Below are positions 16,837 to 25,472 of a stretch of DNA of 64,000 nt, piece by piece. Where the stretch lies: the NCBI GenBank assembly GCA_041912595.1, contig JAYRMR010000026.1, positions 1-64,000 of the forward strand, read 5' to 3'. The notes beneath the pieces were generated by a model. It worked only from the letters and a program-made list of their open reading frames with translations. It had not been told where the DNA came from and ran no database searches. The stretch's first letter is position 1; every line of letters starts with the position of its first letter. The translations under genes were made by a program, and so were the position numbers. Source of the stretch: Roseateles_B sp041912595. GTDB lineage: Bacteria > Pseudomonadota > Gammaproteobacteria > Burkholderiales > Burkholderiaceae_C.

Positions 16837-18027
16837 TCAGGGAATGCCGTGCTCGCAGTTCATCGGCAGCTTCTTCAGCGTCAGATCGCCGGCGGTCTCG
16901 CAGACCCACAGCAGGCTGCCATCCTTCTGGACCTGGGGCACCAGGTCCAGCGTGCCCTTGCCGAGGGGAAGGGACAGCGTCATGTTCTCGCCGTTGAGGC
17001 TCATGCGCTGGCCGGTGGGCAGGGTGTCGCTGATGCCCAGCTGCTCCAGGCTGTCGGGAATCGTCTCCTGGTCCTTGTAGTAGGTCGAGAGGGCCTGGCG
17101 GGCGGGCGCCGAGTCCATCAGCAGGGTGACGGCCTTGGCGCGCAGCTGGTACTCCTGGTAGGCCGGCAGGGCGATGGCCGCCAGCACACCGACGATGTAG
17201 ACCAGCATCAGCAGGCCGAAGCCGGCGCCGAGCCGCCCGGCATAGGGCACGAACACGGCCAGCAGATAGGCCAGCGGGTTGCGCGGGGGCACCTGGGCGT
17301 CCGGCAGGACGCGGGCGACGCGCTTCGTGTGCCAGGGGTAGGCGGCGCAGAGCTCGTGGAAGGACATCCAGAAGCCGCGCGTCTCGCGCAGCTGCTTCAG
17401 GTAGCTCGGCAGGTTGAGATCACGCCAGCGCTGCGAGCCGGCGGCCAGCGCGGCCAGCGCGCGGGCGGCGCCTTCGGGCGTCTTGCAGCAGGCGGCGCCG
17501 TGGCGGTCGCAGGTGTACTCGCGGGCCCGCGAGTAGGCGGCGCCCAGCAGCGGCAGCCACAGCACCGGCCAGCGCAAGACCTGACCCTGCAGGTGCTTCA
17601 TGCGCAGATGGCCGAGCTCGTGGCCCAGGTAGAAGCGCACGCCGTCCTCATGCTGCGCCATCGCCTCCAGCGTGCCGCTCAGCAGCACGACGTACTGGGT
17701 GCCCAGGAAGCGCGTGGCGAAGGCGTTGAGCATGCCGTCGCCGTTGAGCACGTAGGCGCGCGGCAGCTTGGGCATGTCCAGGCGGCGGCAGCAGTCCTCG
17801 AACTGGTCCCAGAGGTCCGGGAACTGGTTGGCCGTCAGCTCGACGCCATTGCCCTTGATGTAGGAGATCAGCGCCGACTGCGCGAAGACATAGGCCAGGA
17901 ACGCGAACACAAGGCCGATCAGCGCGGTGCCGAACGTGCCGACAATGAGCGCCAGCCAGACGAGGACGCCCAGCACCAGGGTGATCAGGCCCAGGGTGCG
18001 TTCCTTGGGGTAGACGAGTTCTTTCAT
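16837..18027 (-). CDS. M48 metallopeptidase fused to a C-terminal type IV pilin-like domain
   Basis: A 396-residue membrane protein. Residues ~10-58 hold two hydrophobic segments. H-E-L-G-H at 136-140 with E170 and D174 (A-R-E-Y-T-C-D) supplies the zinc site of an M48 (HtpX/Ste24-like) protease. From about residue 268 the sequence turns into a type IV pilin: a hydrophobic helix containing V-L-A-A-I-A-L-P-A-Y-Q-E-Y then R-A-K-A-V, then a body ending in S-L-L-W-V-C (C376) and K-L-P-M-N-C (C391), like the disulfide-bounded D-region of PilA. No prepilin peptidase site (G-F-T-x-x-E) precedes the helix, so it would not be processed as a pilin. The G-Q-V-L just after the zinc site carries a copy of the 13-bp motif. 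Confidence 0.88.
   Translation of the reverse strand: MKELVYPKERTLGLITLVLGVLVWLALIVGTFGTALIGLVFAFLAYVFAQSALISYIKGNGVELTANQFPDLWDQFEDCCRRLDMPKLPRAYVLNGDGMLNAFATRFLGTQYVVLLSGTLEAMAQHEDGVRFYLGHELGHLRMKHLQGQVLRWPVLWLPLLGAAYSRAREYTCDRHGAACCKTPEGAARALAALAAGSQRWRDLNLPSYLKQLRETRGFWMSFHELCAAYPWHTKRVARVLPDAQVPPRNPLAYLLAVFVPYAGRLGAGFGLLMLVYIVGVLAAIALPAYQEYQLRAKAVTLLMDSAPARQALSTYYKDQETIPDSLEQLGISDTLPTGQRMSLNGENMTLSLPLGKGTLDLVPQVQKDGSLLWVCETAGDLTLKKLPMNCEHGIP
17575..17587 (+). repeat. Dispersed motif CAAGACCTGACCC, copy 2
   Basis: Exact copy inside the M48/pilin gene. The coding strand reads GGT CAG GTC TTG (Gly-Gln-Val-Leu), the same frame as copies 1, 6 and 7. Confidence 0.85.
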
Positions 18028-18249
18028 TCAACTTCCTGTGAGGCCGACGGCCCTTGCGGACGGCGGGCATGGCGGGGGGGAGGCGCCCGTGAGCGCGACG
18101 CGCGATTGTGCCCAGTCGCAGCCCGGAATCAGACCCTCTAAAGGGGGATTCGCGGGGTCCCGTGCGATCTCCAAGGCCCTGCGGCAGAGGCGCGCCGGCC
18201 GGCCTGCTAGGCTGCATCCCTTTGCGCACCCGCGCTCGCGAGGCGTCCC

Positions 18250-19158
18250 TTGAGCAGTTCCGGCAGACTTCCCCTTCGTCACTTCCTGTTGGCCCTGGCC
18301 GTCGTGGCCATCTGGGGCAGCAACTTCGTGGTGATCCGCCTCGGGCTCAACGCCTTCCCGCCGCTGCTCTTTGCGGCGCTGCGCTTCTCGCTGGCGGTGG
18401 TGCCGGCCATCTTCTTCCTGCCCCGTCCGGACGTGCCCTGGCGCAATCTGGCGGCCTATGGCGCGCTCGTCGGCGTGGGGCAGTTCGGCCTGCTCTATCT
18501 GGCCATGGGCTCGCAGATCTCGCCGGGGCTCGCCTCGCTCGTGATCCAGACGCAGGTCTTCTTCACGCTGCTGCTGGCCATGCGCATCACGCACGAGCCG
18601 GTGCGCGGCTTCCAGTGGGTCGCGCTGGCCCTGGCGGGCTGTGGGCTGGCCGTGATCGCCAGCCACACGGACGGCAGCACCACCGTGCTCGGGCTGGGGA
18701 TGATCCTGCTGGCGGCCTTCAGCTGGGCCAGCGGCAACATCGTCGGCAAGCGGGCCGGGCGCGTGAACATGCTGGCCTACGTGGTCTGGAGCAGCGTGTT
18801 CGCGGCGCCGCCGCTGTTCCTCATGTCGCTGATCTTCGAGGGCCCGGCCCGCATCGGCGAGGGGCTGGCCCAGGCGAGCCTCGGCGCCTGGGCCGCGGTG
18901 GCGTGGCAGGCCTTTGCCAACACGCTGTTCGGCTACGGGGTGTGGAGCTGGCTGCTGTCGCGCCACCCGGCCTCCCAGATCGTGCCGATGGCGCTGCTGG
19001 TGCCGGTCTTCGGCATGAGCACTGCCGCGTGGTACCTGCAGGAGCCGCTGCCCGGCTGGAAGCTTGGCGCCGCCGCGCTGGTGCTCAGCGGGCTCGCCCT
19101 GAACCTGCTGTGGCCGCTGCGTCCCTGGGCGCGCAAGCCGGCGGCCGGGGGCGCCTGA
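18250..19158 (+). CDS. eamA: EamA-family (DMT) exporter, likely O-acetylserine/cysteine exporter
   Basis: A 302-residue inner-membrane transporter with about ten hydrophobic segments in two EamA repeats. The N-terminal W-G-x-N-F-V-V-I-R-L-G-L and the middle A-F-S-W-A-S-G-N-I match E. coli EamA (299 residues), which exports O-acetylserine and cysteine; substrate assignment by similarity is tentative. The start is a TTG with GAGG about seven bases upstream; no closer ATG exists before the first membrane segment. The next gene follows after 53 bases. Confidence 0.85.
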   Translation: MSSSGRLPLRHFLLALAVVAIWGSNFVVIRLGLNAFPPLLFAALRFSLAVVPAIFFLPRPDVPWRNLAAYGALVGVGQFGLLYLAMGSQISPGLASLVIQTQVFFTLLLAMRITHEPVRGFQWVALALAGCGLAVIASHTDGSTTVLGLGMILLAAFSWASGNIVGKRAGRVNMLAYVVWSSVFAAPPLFLMSLIFEGPARIGEGLAQASLGAWAAVAWQAFANTLFGYGVWSWLLSRHPASQIVPMALLVPVFGMSTAAWYLQEPLPGWKLGAAALVLSGLALNLLWPLRPWARKPAAGGA

Positions 19159-19211
19159 GCGGGCGCGCCGTCGGCGCTTCCCGCGCGCAGCCGGCGGCGT
19201 ATGCTCGCGCC

Positions 19212-19904
19212 ATGAAGCCGCCCCGCCGAAGCCTCCTCTGCCTTGCCGGCGCCCTGGCGCTGGCCCCCGCCGCCTGGTCGGCCGAACCGCGCGTCAACCT
19301 GTGGGTCGAGCTGCGCTGGGTCGACAGCCGCGTGAGCCAGGCGGCCGTCGCCGGCGTGCGGGACGGGGCCGTGGTGGTGGGCACGGGTGGCTCGGTCTCG
19401 CCGCGAGGCGCGATCGTGATCGGCACCGAGCAGCAGGCCGCCCAAGGCCAGTTGCTGCAGCGCCTGACGGTGCTCAACGGCTACAAGGCCTCCGTGCAGC
19501 TCGGCGAGCTGGTGCCGCTGCAATGGGTGGACGTGAGCGTGCCGCTGGCCGCCGCGGGTGATGGCGGCACGACGCCGCGCGACGCCGGCCGGGCGCAGCT
19601 GCGCCAGGGCTATGTCGAGCAGCTGCGGGGCTTCACGCTCGAGCCGCACTGGCCCGGCGGCCGCGAGCCCGTGCGCGTGACCCTGCGGGCACAAGACCTG
19701 ACCCCATCTGGTACCGGCGCGCCCGGCCAGCCCGCCGCGCGCACGGAGATCGAATCCACCGCCCTCGTGCCCCTGGACGAATGGGTGACGCTGGCCCGCA
19801 GCGGCGGGCAGTTGCGGCGCACCGAGCGCGGCACCTTCAGCAGCCGGGACGCCGAGGCCGTGAACAGCCGGGAACTGCAGGTGCGGATCCAGGCGGCCCC
19901 CTGA
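19212..19904 (+). CDS. Exported hypothetical protein
   Basis: A 230-residue protein with a signal peptide (basic M-K-P-P-R-R, hydrophobic core, cleavage probably after A-W-S-A). The mature part is beta-rich. A segment with L-Q-R-L-T-V-L-N-G-Y-K-A-S-V-Q-L-G is loosely reminiscent of secretin/pilus-assembly N-domains, but this is not enough to assign a role. It lies 53 bases downstream of eamA on the same strand. It contains the 14-bp dispersed motif, here read as A-Q-D-L-T-P. Confidence 0.65.
   Translation: MKPPRRSLLCLAGALALAPAAWSAEPRVNLWVELRWVDSRVSQAAVAGVRDGAVVVGTGGSVSPRGAIVIGTEQQAAQGQLLQRLTVLNGYKASVQLGELVPLQWVDVSVPLAAAGDGGTTPRDAGRAQLRQGYVEQLRGFTLEPHWPGGREPVRVTLRAQDLTPSGTGAPGQPAARTEIESTALVPLDEWVTLARSGGQLRRTERGTFSSRDAEAVNSRELQVRIQAAP
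19692..19705 (+). repeat. Dispersed motif CAAGACCTGACCCC, copy 3
   Basis: Exact 14-mer in the exported hypothetical gene, here with the CAAGACC strand as the coding strand (Gln-Asp-Leu-Thr-Pro) rather than the GGGTCAGG strand. Confidence 0.85.
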
Positions 19905-20018
19905 GCGGGGACCGGCGGCCCGTCACGGGCGCCTCGTCGATGCCCGACGCAGGTTGATTGGTATTCAAGTGGCATCTGAAATGCACTAGGCTGCGAGGCC
20001 TTGTGTGGAAGGAATGTC

Positions 20019-21314
20019 ATGCTGAACCTCGTCCGGCCCCGCCGTCTCTGCCGCAGCGTCGGCCTGCTGCTCGTGGCCTGCGTCGTGGCCGCGGCGTGGG
20101 CGCAGCCGCAGCGCGCTTCGCACGTGGCGCCGCCGCCGGCGCCGGGCCTGTTCAAGCCGGGCGCGCTGGACTTCGAGCCGACCAGCGGCAAGGTGCTGGG
20201 CCTGTACGTGGCGAACTGGGAGCCGGTGAGCCGCGTGGCGGCGCTGCCGGGTGGCAGCCTGACGCATGTGCTCTATGCCTTCCTGCGGGCCTGCGGGCCG
20301 GGGCAGTTGCCCAAGGATGGGCCCAAGTGTGCGGGCCGGCCCGATCATTCGCTGGGCTGGGGCCCCGTCGATGCCCGCTTCGATGAGGCCTTTGCCGCGC
20401 TCAAGGCGCGCGCGCCGCAGGTCAAGGTGCTGGCCTCGGTAGGCGGCTGGGGCGGCTCGGATCCCTTCTTTCATTTCGCCAACGAGGCGCCGCGGCGCGC
20501 CGTGTTCGTCGCCTCGGCGTTGCAGTTCCTGCGCGAGCATCCGGCCTTCGACGGCGTCGACATCGACTGGGAGCACCCCGGCGGCAATGGCAGCGCCAAT
20601 GGCGTGGCGCTGGGCGCTCCGGCCGACGGCCAGGGCTTTGCGGACCTGATGCAGGACCTGCGCGCGGGCCTGGACCGGCTGACGGCCGAGACGGGGCGCC
20701 CCTACCAGCTCACGGTGGCCGTCAACCCGATCCAGCAGATCACCCAGCGCATCGACTACCGCCGCGCGGCGCCGGCGCTGGACCTCGTCTTCATGATGAG
20801 CTACGACTACCACGGCGGCTGGTCCGAGCGGGTCGGGCATCACAGTGCGCTGCGCGCCTCCGGGCCGGGCGCTGACGATGACCTGGCGTCCTCGGTGCAG
20901 AACCTCGTCGCGGCGGGCGTGCCCCGCTCCAAGCTCGTCGCCGGCGTGGCGATGTATGGCCGCGGGTTCAGCGGCGTGACGCAGCCGGCGCATGGAGCCG
21001 CGAAGTCCGGCGCCTTCCCGGGGAGTGACGGGTCCGTGGGTTGGGCTGCGCTTTCCAGGCGTTATTTCGATGCCCAGGGTCGGCCCCGACACGGCTACGA
21101 AGTGCGCTTCGACGACGTCACCCAGTCCTATGCGCTCTACCAGCCGCGGCTGCAGCTGTGGATCGGCTATGACGACCCGCGCGCCGTGATCGCCAAGGGC
21201 CGCTTCGTGCGCGAGGAGGGCCTGGCCGGCCTTTTCGCCTGGGAGTGGAGCCAGGACGATGGCGCGCTGCTCAACGCGATGAACCGCGGCCTGGGTCATC
21301 CCGCGCTGCCCTGA
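20019..21314 (+). CDS. Glycoside hydrolase family 18 protein (chitinase-like)
   Basis: A 431-residue secreted enzyme. A signal peptide spans about residues 1-28 (hydrophobic core ending A-A-W-A-Q). The GH18 catalytic signature D-G-V-D-I-D-W-E is complete at 178-185, with Glu185 as the proton donor, preceded by the S-V-G-G-W-G-G motif and followed by M-M-S-Y-D-Y. It should hydrolyse beta-1,4-N-acetylglucosamine polymers such as chitin or related glycans; there is no carbohydrate-binding module. The ATG is supported by AAGGA five bases upstream. Confidence 0.92.
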   Translation: MLNLVRPRRLCRSVGLLLVACVVAAAWAQPQRASHVAPPPAPGLFKPGALDFEPTSGKVLGLYVANWEPVSRVAALPGGSLTHVLYAFLRACGPGQLPKDGPKCAGRPDHSLGWGPVDARFDEAFAALKARAPQVKVLASVGGWGGSDPFFHFANEAPRRAVFVASALQFLREHPAFDGVDIDWEHPGGNGSANGVALGAPADGQGFADLMQDLRAGLDRLTAETGRPYQLTVAVNPIQQITQRIDYRRAAPALDLVFMMSYDYHGGWSERVGHHSALRASGPGADDDLASSVQNLVAAGVPRSKLVAGVAMYGRGFSGVTQPAHGAAKSGAFPGSDGSVGWAALSRRYFDAQGRPRHGYEVRFDDVTQSYALYQPRLQLWIGYDDPRAVIAKGRFVREEGLAGLFAWEWSQDDGALLNAMNRGLGHPALP

Positions 21315-21543
21315 GCCTGTTCGCCGTCGCGAGAGATTGCGTGCGGAAGTGCACGCTTTGAACGCCGGAGCGCGCAGCAAGGTGGCAATCCCGCCACGAC
21401 CCAGCAAAGCACTCTGACTTGAGGCCCTTTCACGCAAGGGTCCCCCGCTATAACCCGGCGATCGGCCTGCGCCGTGCCTCGCCAGGCGCCGCAGGTCTGA
21501 CGGTTCTTTCATGAACGCCTGCCATGTTGTAAAGGGGGATTCG

Positions 21544-22680
21544 ATGCGAGCTGCTCGTCTGCGTATGGTGCCGGCCCTGCTGGGGCTGTGGAGTGTGGGT
21601 CTGATGGGGTCGGTGGCCGAGGCCCAGGAGTGGAAGACGTCGGGCTTTGCCTCGCTCGTCGTGGGGCGCAGCACCGGCGCCTGCGTGAGTGACGCGGGCA
21701 TGGCCTCGTCCTACCAGTCCGACTGCACGCGCTACATCGCCGACTGGGCGCATGCCGGCGTCTACTCGCAGGACTGGAGCGCCTCGCAGGAGACGCGCGC
21801 CGGCGTGCAGCTGACGTGGACGCCTGCGAAGGACTGGTCCGCCACCACGCAGATCACCGCGCGCACCCGGCCCGACCAGCACCTCAACCTCGAGTGGGCC
21901 TATCTGAGCTGGACGCCCAGCCCCAGCTGGACCGTGCAGGCCGGGCGCAAGCGGCTGCCGCTGTACTTCTACTCGGACTTCCAGGACATCGGCTACGCCT
22001 ACAACACCATCCGCCCGAGCCCGGATGTCTACGGCTGGGACGTCGTCAACTACAACGGCCTGAGCGCGGCCTGGCGCACGGAGCTGAGTGGCTGGAACCT
22101 GCGGGTCGAGGGCCTCTATGGCGGCGAGACGAGCAAGAAGAATCCGTACTCCCGCGTCGTCAGCGACGATGTGCTGGACGTGCGCTGGTCCGGCATCGTG
22201 GGTGCGGTGGCGGAGCTCGAACACGACTGGTTCAGCGCCCGCCTGAGCTACATCCGTTCCGACTTCCAGCAGGGGCTTCACGGCCAGGGCTGGGGGGCGC
22301 TGGCGGACGGCTCGATGAAGGGGCGGCAGTCCTTCATCGGCCTCGCGCTGAATGCCGATCCGGGCGACTGGGTGCTGCGATCCGAGTTCGGCCGTTCCAA
22401 GCGGCCGGCCATCGGCTATGACGCCGACTACTACCTGGCCACCGTCGGCCACCGCTTCGGTCCGTGGACGCCCACCGTGGGCATCAGCCAGTACAAGGAA
22501 AAGGCGCGGGTCGCCGACTACGCGGCGCTGGACACCCGCAGCCTGCTCATCGGCGTGCGCTACGAGCTCACCGCCAGCAGCGCGCTCAAGCTCCAGTGGG
22601 ACCGCGTGCGTGAGCACGGCGCCCAGCCCTTCGCGGGCAATGCGAACGCCCTGACGGCTGCCTGGGACCTGGTGTTCTGA
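21544..22680 (+). CDS. Outer-membrane porin-like beta-barrel protein
   Basis: A 378-residue exported protein with a signal peptide (M-R-A-A-R-L, hydrophobic core, cut near V-A-E-A-Q). Alternating aromatic and polar strands follow throughout, and it ends in phenylalanine (A-W-D-L-V-F), the outer-membrane insertion signature. The start is supported by AAGGGGG about six bases upstream; a candidate -10 (TATAAC) lies near 21449. The next gene, a short phosphate-binding-like protein, starts 32 bases downstream, so the two probably form a unit. The solute is unknown. Confidence 0.8.
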   Translation: MRAARLRMVPALLGLWSVGLMGSVAEAQEWKTSGFASLVVGRSTGACVSDAGMASSYQSDCTRYIADWAHAGVYSQDWSASQETRAGVQLTWTPAKDWSATTQITARTRPDQHLNLEWAYLSWTPSPSWTVQAGRKRLPLYFYSDFQDIGYAYNTIRPSPDVYGWDVVNYNGLSAAWRTELSGWNLRVEGLYGGETSKKNPYSRVVSDDVLDVRWSGIVGAVAELEHDWFSARLSYIRSDFQQGLHGQGWGALADGSMKGRQSFIGLALNADPGDWVLRSEFGRSKRPAIGYDADYYLATVGHRFGPWTPTVGISQYKEKARVADYAALDTRSLLIGVRYELTASSALKLQWDRVREHGAQPFAGNANALTAAWDLVF

Positions 22681-22712
22681 GCGCCGCCACCCCGACAGAC
22701 AAGGAGATGAAG

Positions 22713-23150
22713 ATGGTCCAAGCAAAGAGTTTCAGAAACGCGGCGTGCCTGCTGATCGGCAGCGTCCTGGCCGTGGCGGTGCAGGCGCAGGTGGCGGTGA
22801 TCGTCAACCCCAAGAGCAGCCTGGCCAACCTCACGCCGGAGGCCGCGGCGAGTGTGTTCCTCGGTCGCGCCAATGCCCTGCCGGGCACGGCCGGCACGGC
22901 GGCGCTGGTGGACCTGCCCGAGGGCAGCGCCGCCCGCGACCAGTTCTACAGCAAGGCCGCGGGCAAGACCTCCGCGCAGGTGAAGGCCGCGTGGTCCCGC
23001 CTGACCTTCTCGGGCAAGGCGACGCCGCCCAAGGAAGTGGCCACGGCGGCCGACGTGAAGAAGTTCGTGGCGGCGAACCCCGAGGCCGTCGGCTACATCG
23101 AGAAGTCCGCGGTCGACGGCACGGTGAAGGTGGTGCTCACGCTGGATTGA
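22713..23150 (+). CDS. Mini phosphate ABC transporter substrate-binding-like protein
   Basis: A 145-residue secreted protein with a signal peptide ending V-A-V-Q-A-Q. It is about half the size of a periplasmic binding protein and resembles one lobe of PstS-type proteins: V-I-V-N-P-K-S-S-L-x-N-L-T near the N-terminus, L-V-D-L-P-E-G-S and E-A-V-G-Y-I-E-K-S near the end. No ABC permease or ATPase is nearby. AAGGAG lies six bases before this ATG (an ATG two codons upstream overlaps the site). It is paired with the porin gene; a role in solute scavenging at the outer membrane is inference. Confidence 0.75.
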   Translation: MVQAKSFRNAACLLIGSVLAVAVQAQVAVIVNPKSSLANLTPEAAASVFLGRANALPGTAGTAALVDLPEGSAARDQFYSKAAGKTSAQVKAAWSRLTFSGKATPPKEVATAADVKKFVAANPEAVGYIEKSAVDGTVKVVLTLD

Positions 23151-23239
23151 ACGCCGTGCGCGATGCCTGCCCCAGATCAAGCCGCGAGGGCTGATCGCGG
23201 GGCATGCTGGGGTCTGCCACGGCCGTCCAGGAGGGCCTC

Positions 23240-23824
23240 ATGACACGCATCCTCATCCTGCAGGGGCACCCCGACGCCGGGGACGCCCACCTGTGCCATG
23301 CGCTGGCCGAGTCCTACGCGGCCGGCGCGCGCGAGGCGGGCCACGAGCTGCGCCAGATCGACGTCGCCCGGCTCGACTTCCCCCTGCTGCGCTCGCAGCA
23401 GGACTGGGAGCACGGGGCCCTGCCCGAGGGCCTGCGGCAGGCCCAGGACGACATCGCCTGGGCGCAGCACCTGCTGATCGTCTTTCCGCTGTGGCTGGGC
23501 GAGATGCCCGCGCTGCTCAAGGGCTTTCTGGAGCAGGTCGCGCGGCCGGGCTTCGCCTTCAAGGCCGAGGGCGGCAATCCCTTCGGCCGCAAGGGCCTGC
23601 AGGGGCGCTCGGCCCGGGTGCTCGTCACCATGGGCATGCCGGCGCTGGTGTACCGCTACTACTTCCGCGCCCACAGCCTGCGCTCGCTGGAGCGCAACAT
23701 CCTCGGCTTCGTCGGCATCGCCCCCATTCACGAGACGCTGATCGGGATGGTCGGCCAGATGAGCGCCGCGCAGGCGAGCACCCACCGGGAGAAGCTGCGC
23801 CGGCTGGGGCAGCGGGCAGCCTGA
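23240..23824 (+). CDS. NAD(P)H-dependent quinone oxidoreductase / flavodoxin-fold protein
   Basis: A 194-residue flavodoxin-like protein of the KefF/NQO family. It opens I-L-I-L-Q-G-H-P-D, then shows the FMN-contacting F-P-L-W-L-G-E-M-P-A-L-L-K-G-F and the conserved T-M-G-M-P segment. It probably transfers electrons from NAD(P)H to quinones or similar acceptors in the cytosol. AGGAGG sits seven bases before the ATG and fixes the start. No Kef antiporter is adjacent. Confidence 0.85.
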   Translation: MTRILILQGHPDAGDAHLCHALAESYAAGAREAGHELRQIDVARLDFPLLRSQQDWEHGALPEGLRQAQDDIAWAQHLLIVFPLWLGEMPALLKGFLEQVARPGFAFKAEGGNPFGRKGLQGRSARVLVTMGMPALVYRYYFRAHSLRSLERNILGFVGIAPIHETLIGMVGQMSAAQASTHREKLRRLGQRAA

Positions 23825-23863
23825 GACGCGACCGGGGTCGGGAACGGCGCGGGCGCGTCCCGC

Positions 23864-24457
23864 TCAGCGCCACCACCGCAGCCACCGGCTGCTGAGGGCC
23901 TGTCGCCAGTTGATGCGGGTGAACAGCCACACGCCCAGCAGCAGCAGGCACTGGCTGACGACGAAATAGATGCCGGAGGCCAGGCCGCTGAACTGCAGCT
24001 GCAGCTGGCGCCCGGCGTAGCTGCCCCCGATCACGGCCAGCGTGTAGCTGACGAAGCGGCCCGCGAAGAAGGGCCAGGCCAGCAGGCGCAGCGGCGCGCG
24101 CGCCAGTCCGTAGGCCAGGAACAGCACGTTGGAGGGCAGGGGGCTGATGGCGAAGGCCAGGAAGGCCAGCGTGCTGGCACGCTGGTGGCCGTCGATGGCG
24201 TGTGCCACGGCGAGCATGTTCTCGCGCATGGCGGGGCGCATCCAGCGGCTGTCGGCGATGCGCTGGGCCGATCGCGCCAGCAGCAGCCGCCCGCCCGTGG
24301 CCGCGCAGGCCGCCACGCCGGCGATGGCCAGCGGCGCGGTGCCGGGCTGCTGCAGGGCGTAGAAGGCCAGCAGCATCCACGTCGGCGGCGCGAAGGCCGG
24401 CATGGCATTGAGCACGAACACGCCGCCTGCCAGCAGCAGCAGGCTGAACTCAGGCAT
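23864..24457 (-). CDS. Small integral membrane protein (VTT/YqaA-like)
   Basis: A 197-residue protein with about five hydrophobic segments. The block A-F-A-I-S-P-L-P-S-N-V-L-F-L-A-Y-G with a nearby G-G-x-Y-A-G-R resembles the SNARE-associated VTT/DedA superfamily, though the match is not strong. It starts inside the last codons of the LysR gene (8-base overlap), so the two are translationally coupled. Function is unknown. Confidence 0.6.
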   Translation of the reverse strand: MPEFSLLLLAGGVFVLNAMPAFAPPTWMLLAFYALQQPGTAPLAIAGVAACAATGGRLLLARSAQRIADSRWMRPAMRENMLAVAHAIDGHQRASTLAFLAFAISPLPSNVLFLAYGLARAPLRLLAWPFFAGRFVSYTLAVIGGSYAGRQLQLQFSGLASGIYFVVSQCLLLLGVWLFTRINWRQALSSRWLRWWR

Positions 24458-25358
24458 CGCGCGCTCCCGGCGGTGAGGTCAGACGGCTCGTAGGGGCCAG
24501 CAGCTCGACGAGGCGCTGCCCGGCGCGCCCGAGCGGGCGGTCCAGGCGCTGCACGAGCCAGGGCGTGAAGCGGTAGCGCGAGCCGCCTTCGTAGGCCAGC
24601 TCCTGCAGCGCGCCGCTGGCCAGGGGCTCTTCCGCCAGGTAGCGCGGGATCCAGCCGAAGCCCATGCCCATCAGCAGCGCCTGGCGCTTGGCCATGAAGC
24701 CGGAAAGATAGAAGACGCGTTCGCCACCAAACATGTGCCGATCATCGCCGCGTTCGCTGCTGTCCTGGACGCTGAGCTCCACATGCGCCTGCAGCTCCGC
24801 CAGCGTGGCCGGGCGGTCCTGCCCGGCCAGCGGGTGTCCGGGCGCGACGCACAGCACGCATTCGACCTCCGGCAGCGCCAGCGCGCGGCACTGGGCGACG
24901 GGCTCGTACTCCTTGACCAGCATCAGGTCGGCGCGGTCCTTCTCGAAGCGGTACTGCACGCCGTGCAGGAACTCGATCTTGAGCTGCACGCGCGTCGGGA
25001 TGCCTTCGTCCGCCAACTGCTTGAGCGCCTGCAGCGTGTCCGCCTGCGGCAGGATGCCGTCCACCACCACGAGCAGGCGCGGCTCCCAGCCGGTGGCGAG
25101 CTGCTGCGCCAGCGCCTCGACCTGGTGGGCATGCTGCAGCAGGCGCCGGCCCTCGGCGAGCACGGCCTCGCCCTGCGGCGTGAGGCGCACCCGGTAGCCG
25201 CTGCGATCCAGCAGCGGCAGGCGCAGCTGCTCCTCCAGCTTCTTGACCTGGTAGCTCACGGCCGAGGTGACCTTGTGCAGGTGCTCGGCCGCCTGCGCAT
25301 AGCTGCCCGTGGTGACCACGGCGTCGAGCGCGGCGAGGGCGTCCAGGTCCAGCTTCAT
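24450..25358 (-). CDS. LysR-family regulator, divergent from hppD
   Basis: A 302-residue regulator with its helix-turn-helix in the first 60 residues (S-Y-A-Q-A-A-E-H-L-H-K-V-T-S-A-V-S-Y-Q-V-K-K) and an effector domain to ~290. It diverges from hppD across 114 bases that hold a perfect 7+7 dyad with LysR-box spacing, so it is the likely regulator of tyrosine/4-hydroxyphenylpyruvate catabolism (inference). Its 3' end overlaps the membrane protein gene. Confidence 0.85.
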   Translation of the reverse strand: MKLDLDALAALDAVVTTGSYAQAAEHLHKVTSAVSYQVKKLEEQLRLPLLDRSGYRVRLTPQGEAVLAEGRRLLQHAHQVEALAQQLATGWEPRLLVVVDGILPQADTLQALKQLADEGIPTRVQLKIEFLHGVQYRFEKDRADLMLVKEYEPVAQCRALALPEVECVLCVAPGHPLAGQDRPATLAELQAHVELSVQDSSERGDDRHMFGGERVFYLSGFMAKRQALLMGMGFGWIPRYLAEEPLASGALQELAYEGGSRYRFTPWLVQRLDRPLGRAGQRLVELLAPTSRLTSPPGARDA

Positions 25359-25388
25359 GATCGATTTTCTTGAATGAGTTTCACAAGG

Positions 25389-25409
25389 AAATTCGCTTTC
25401 TTCGAATTT
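25389..25409. promoter_or_regulatory. Probable LysR-type operator in the hppD divergent promoter
   Basis: A perfect dyad AAATTCG, seven bases, CGAATTT. It contains a T-N11-A core (T25393 to A25405), the classical LysR box, and lies between the divergent regulator and hppD in an A+T-rich stretch. Confidence 0.6.
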
Positions 25410-25472
25410 GAGCCCCTAGAAAAATTGGGGTCAATCCATTCACCGGCTTCTTTCAGGAAAAGAGGAGACCCC

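Noticed and set aside
18139..21543. The 14-mer TAAAGGGGGATTCG occurring at 18139 and at 21530
   Set aside because: Only two copies. Given the number of position pairs in 64 kb, one shared 14-mer is expected by chance, and the second is largely a ribosome-binding site.
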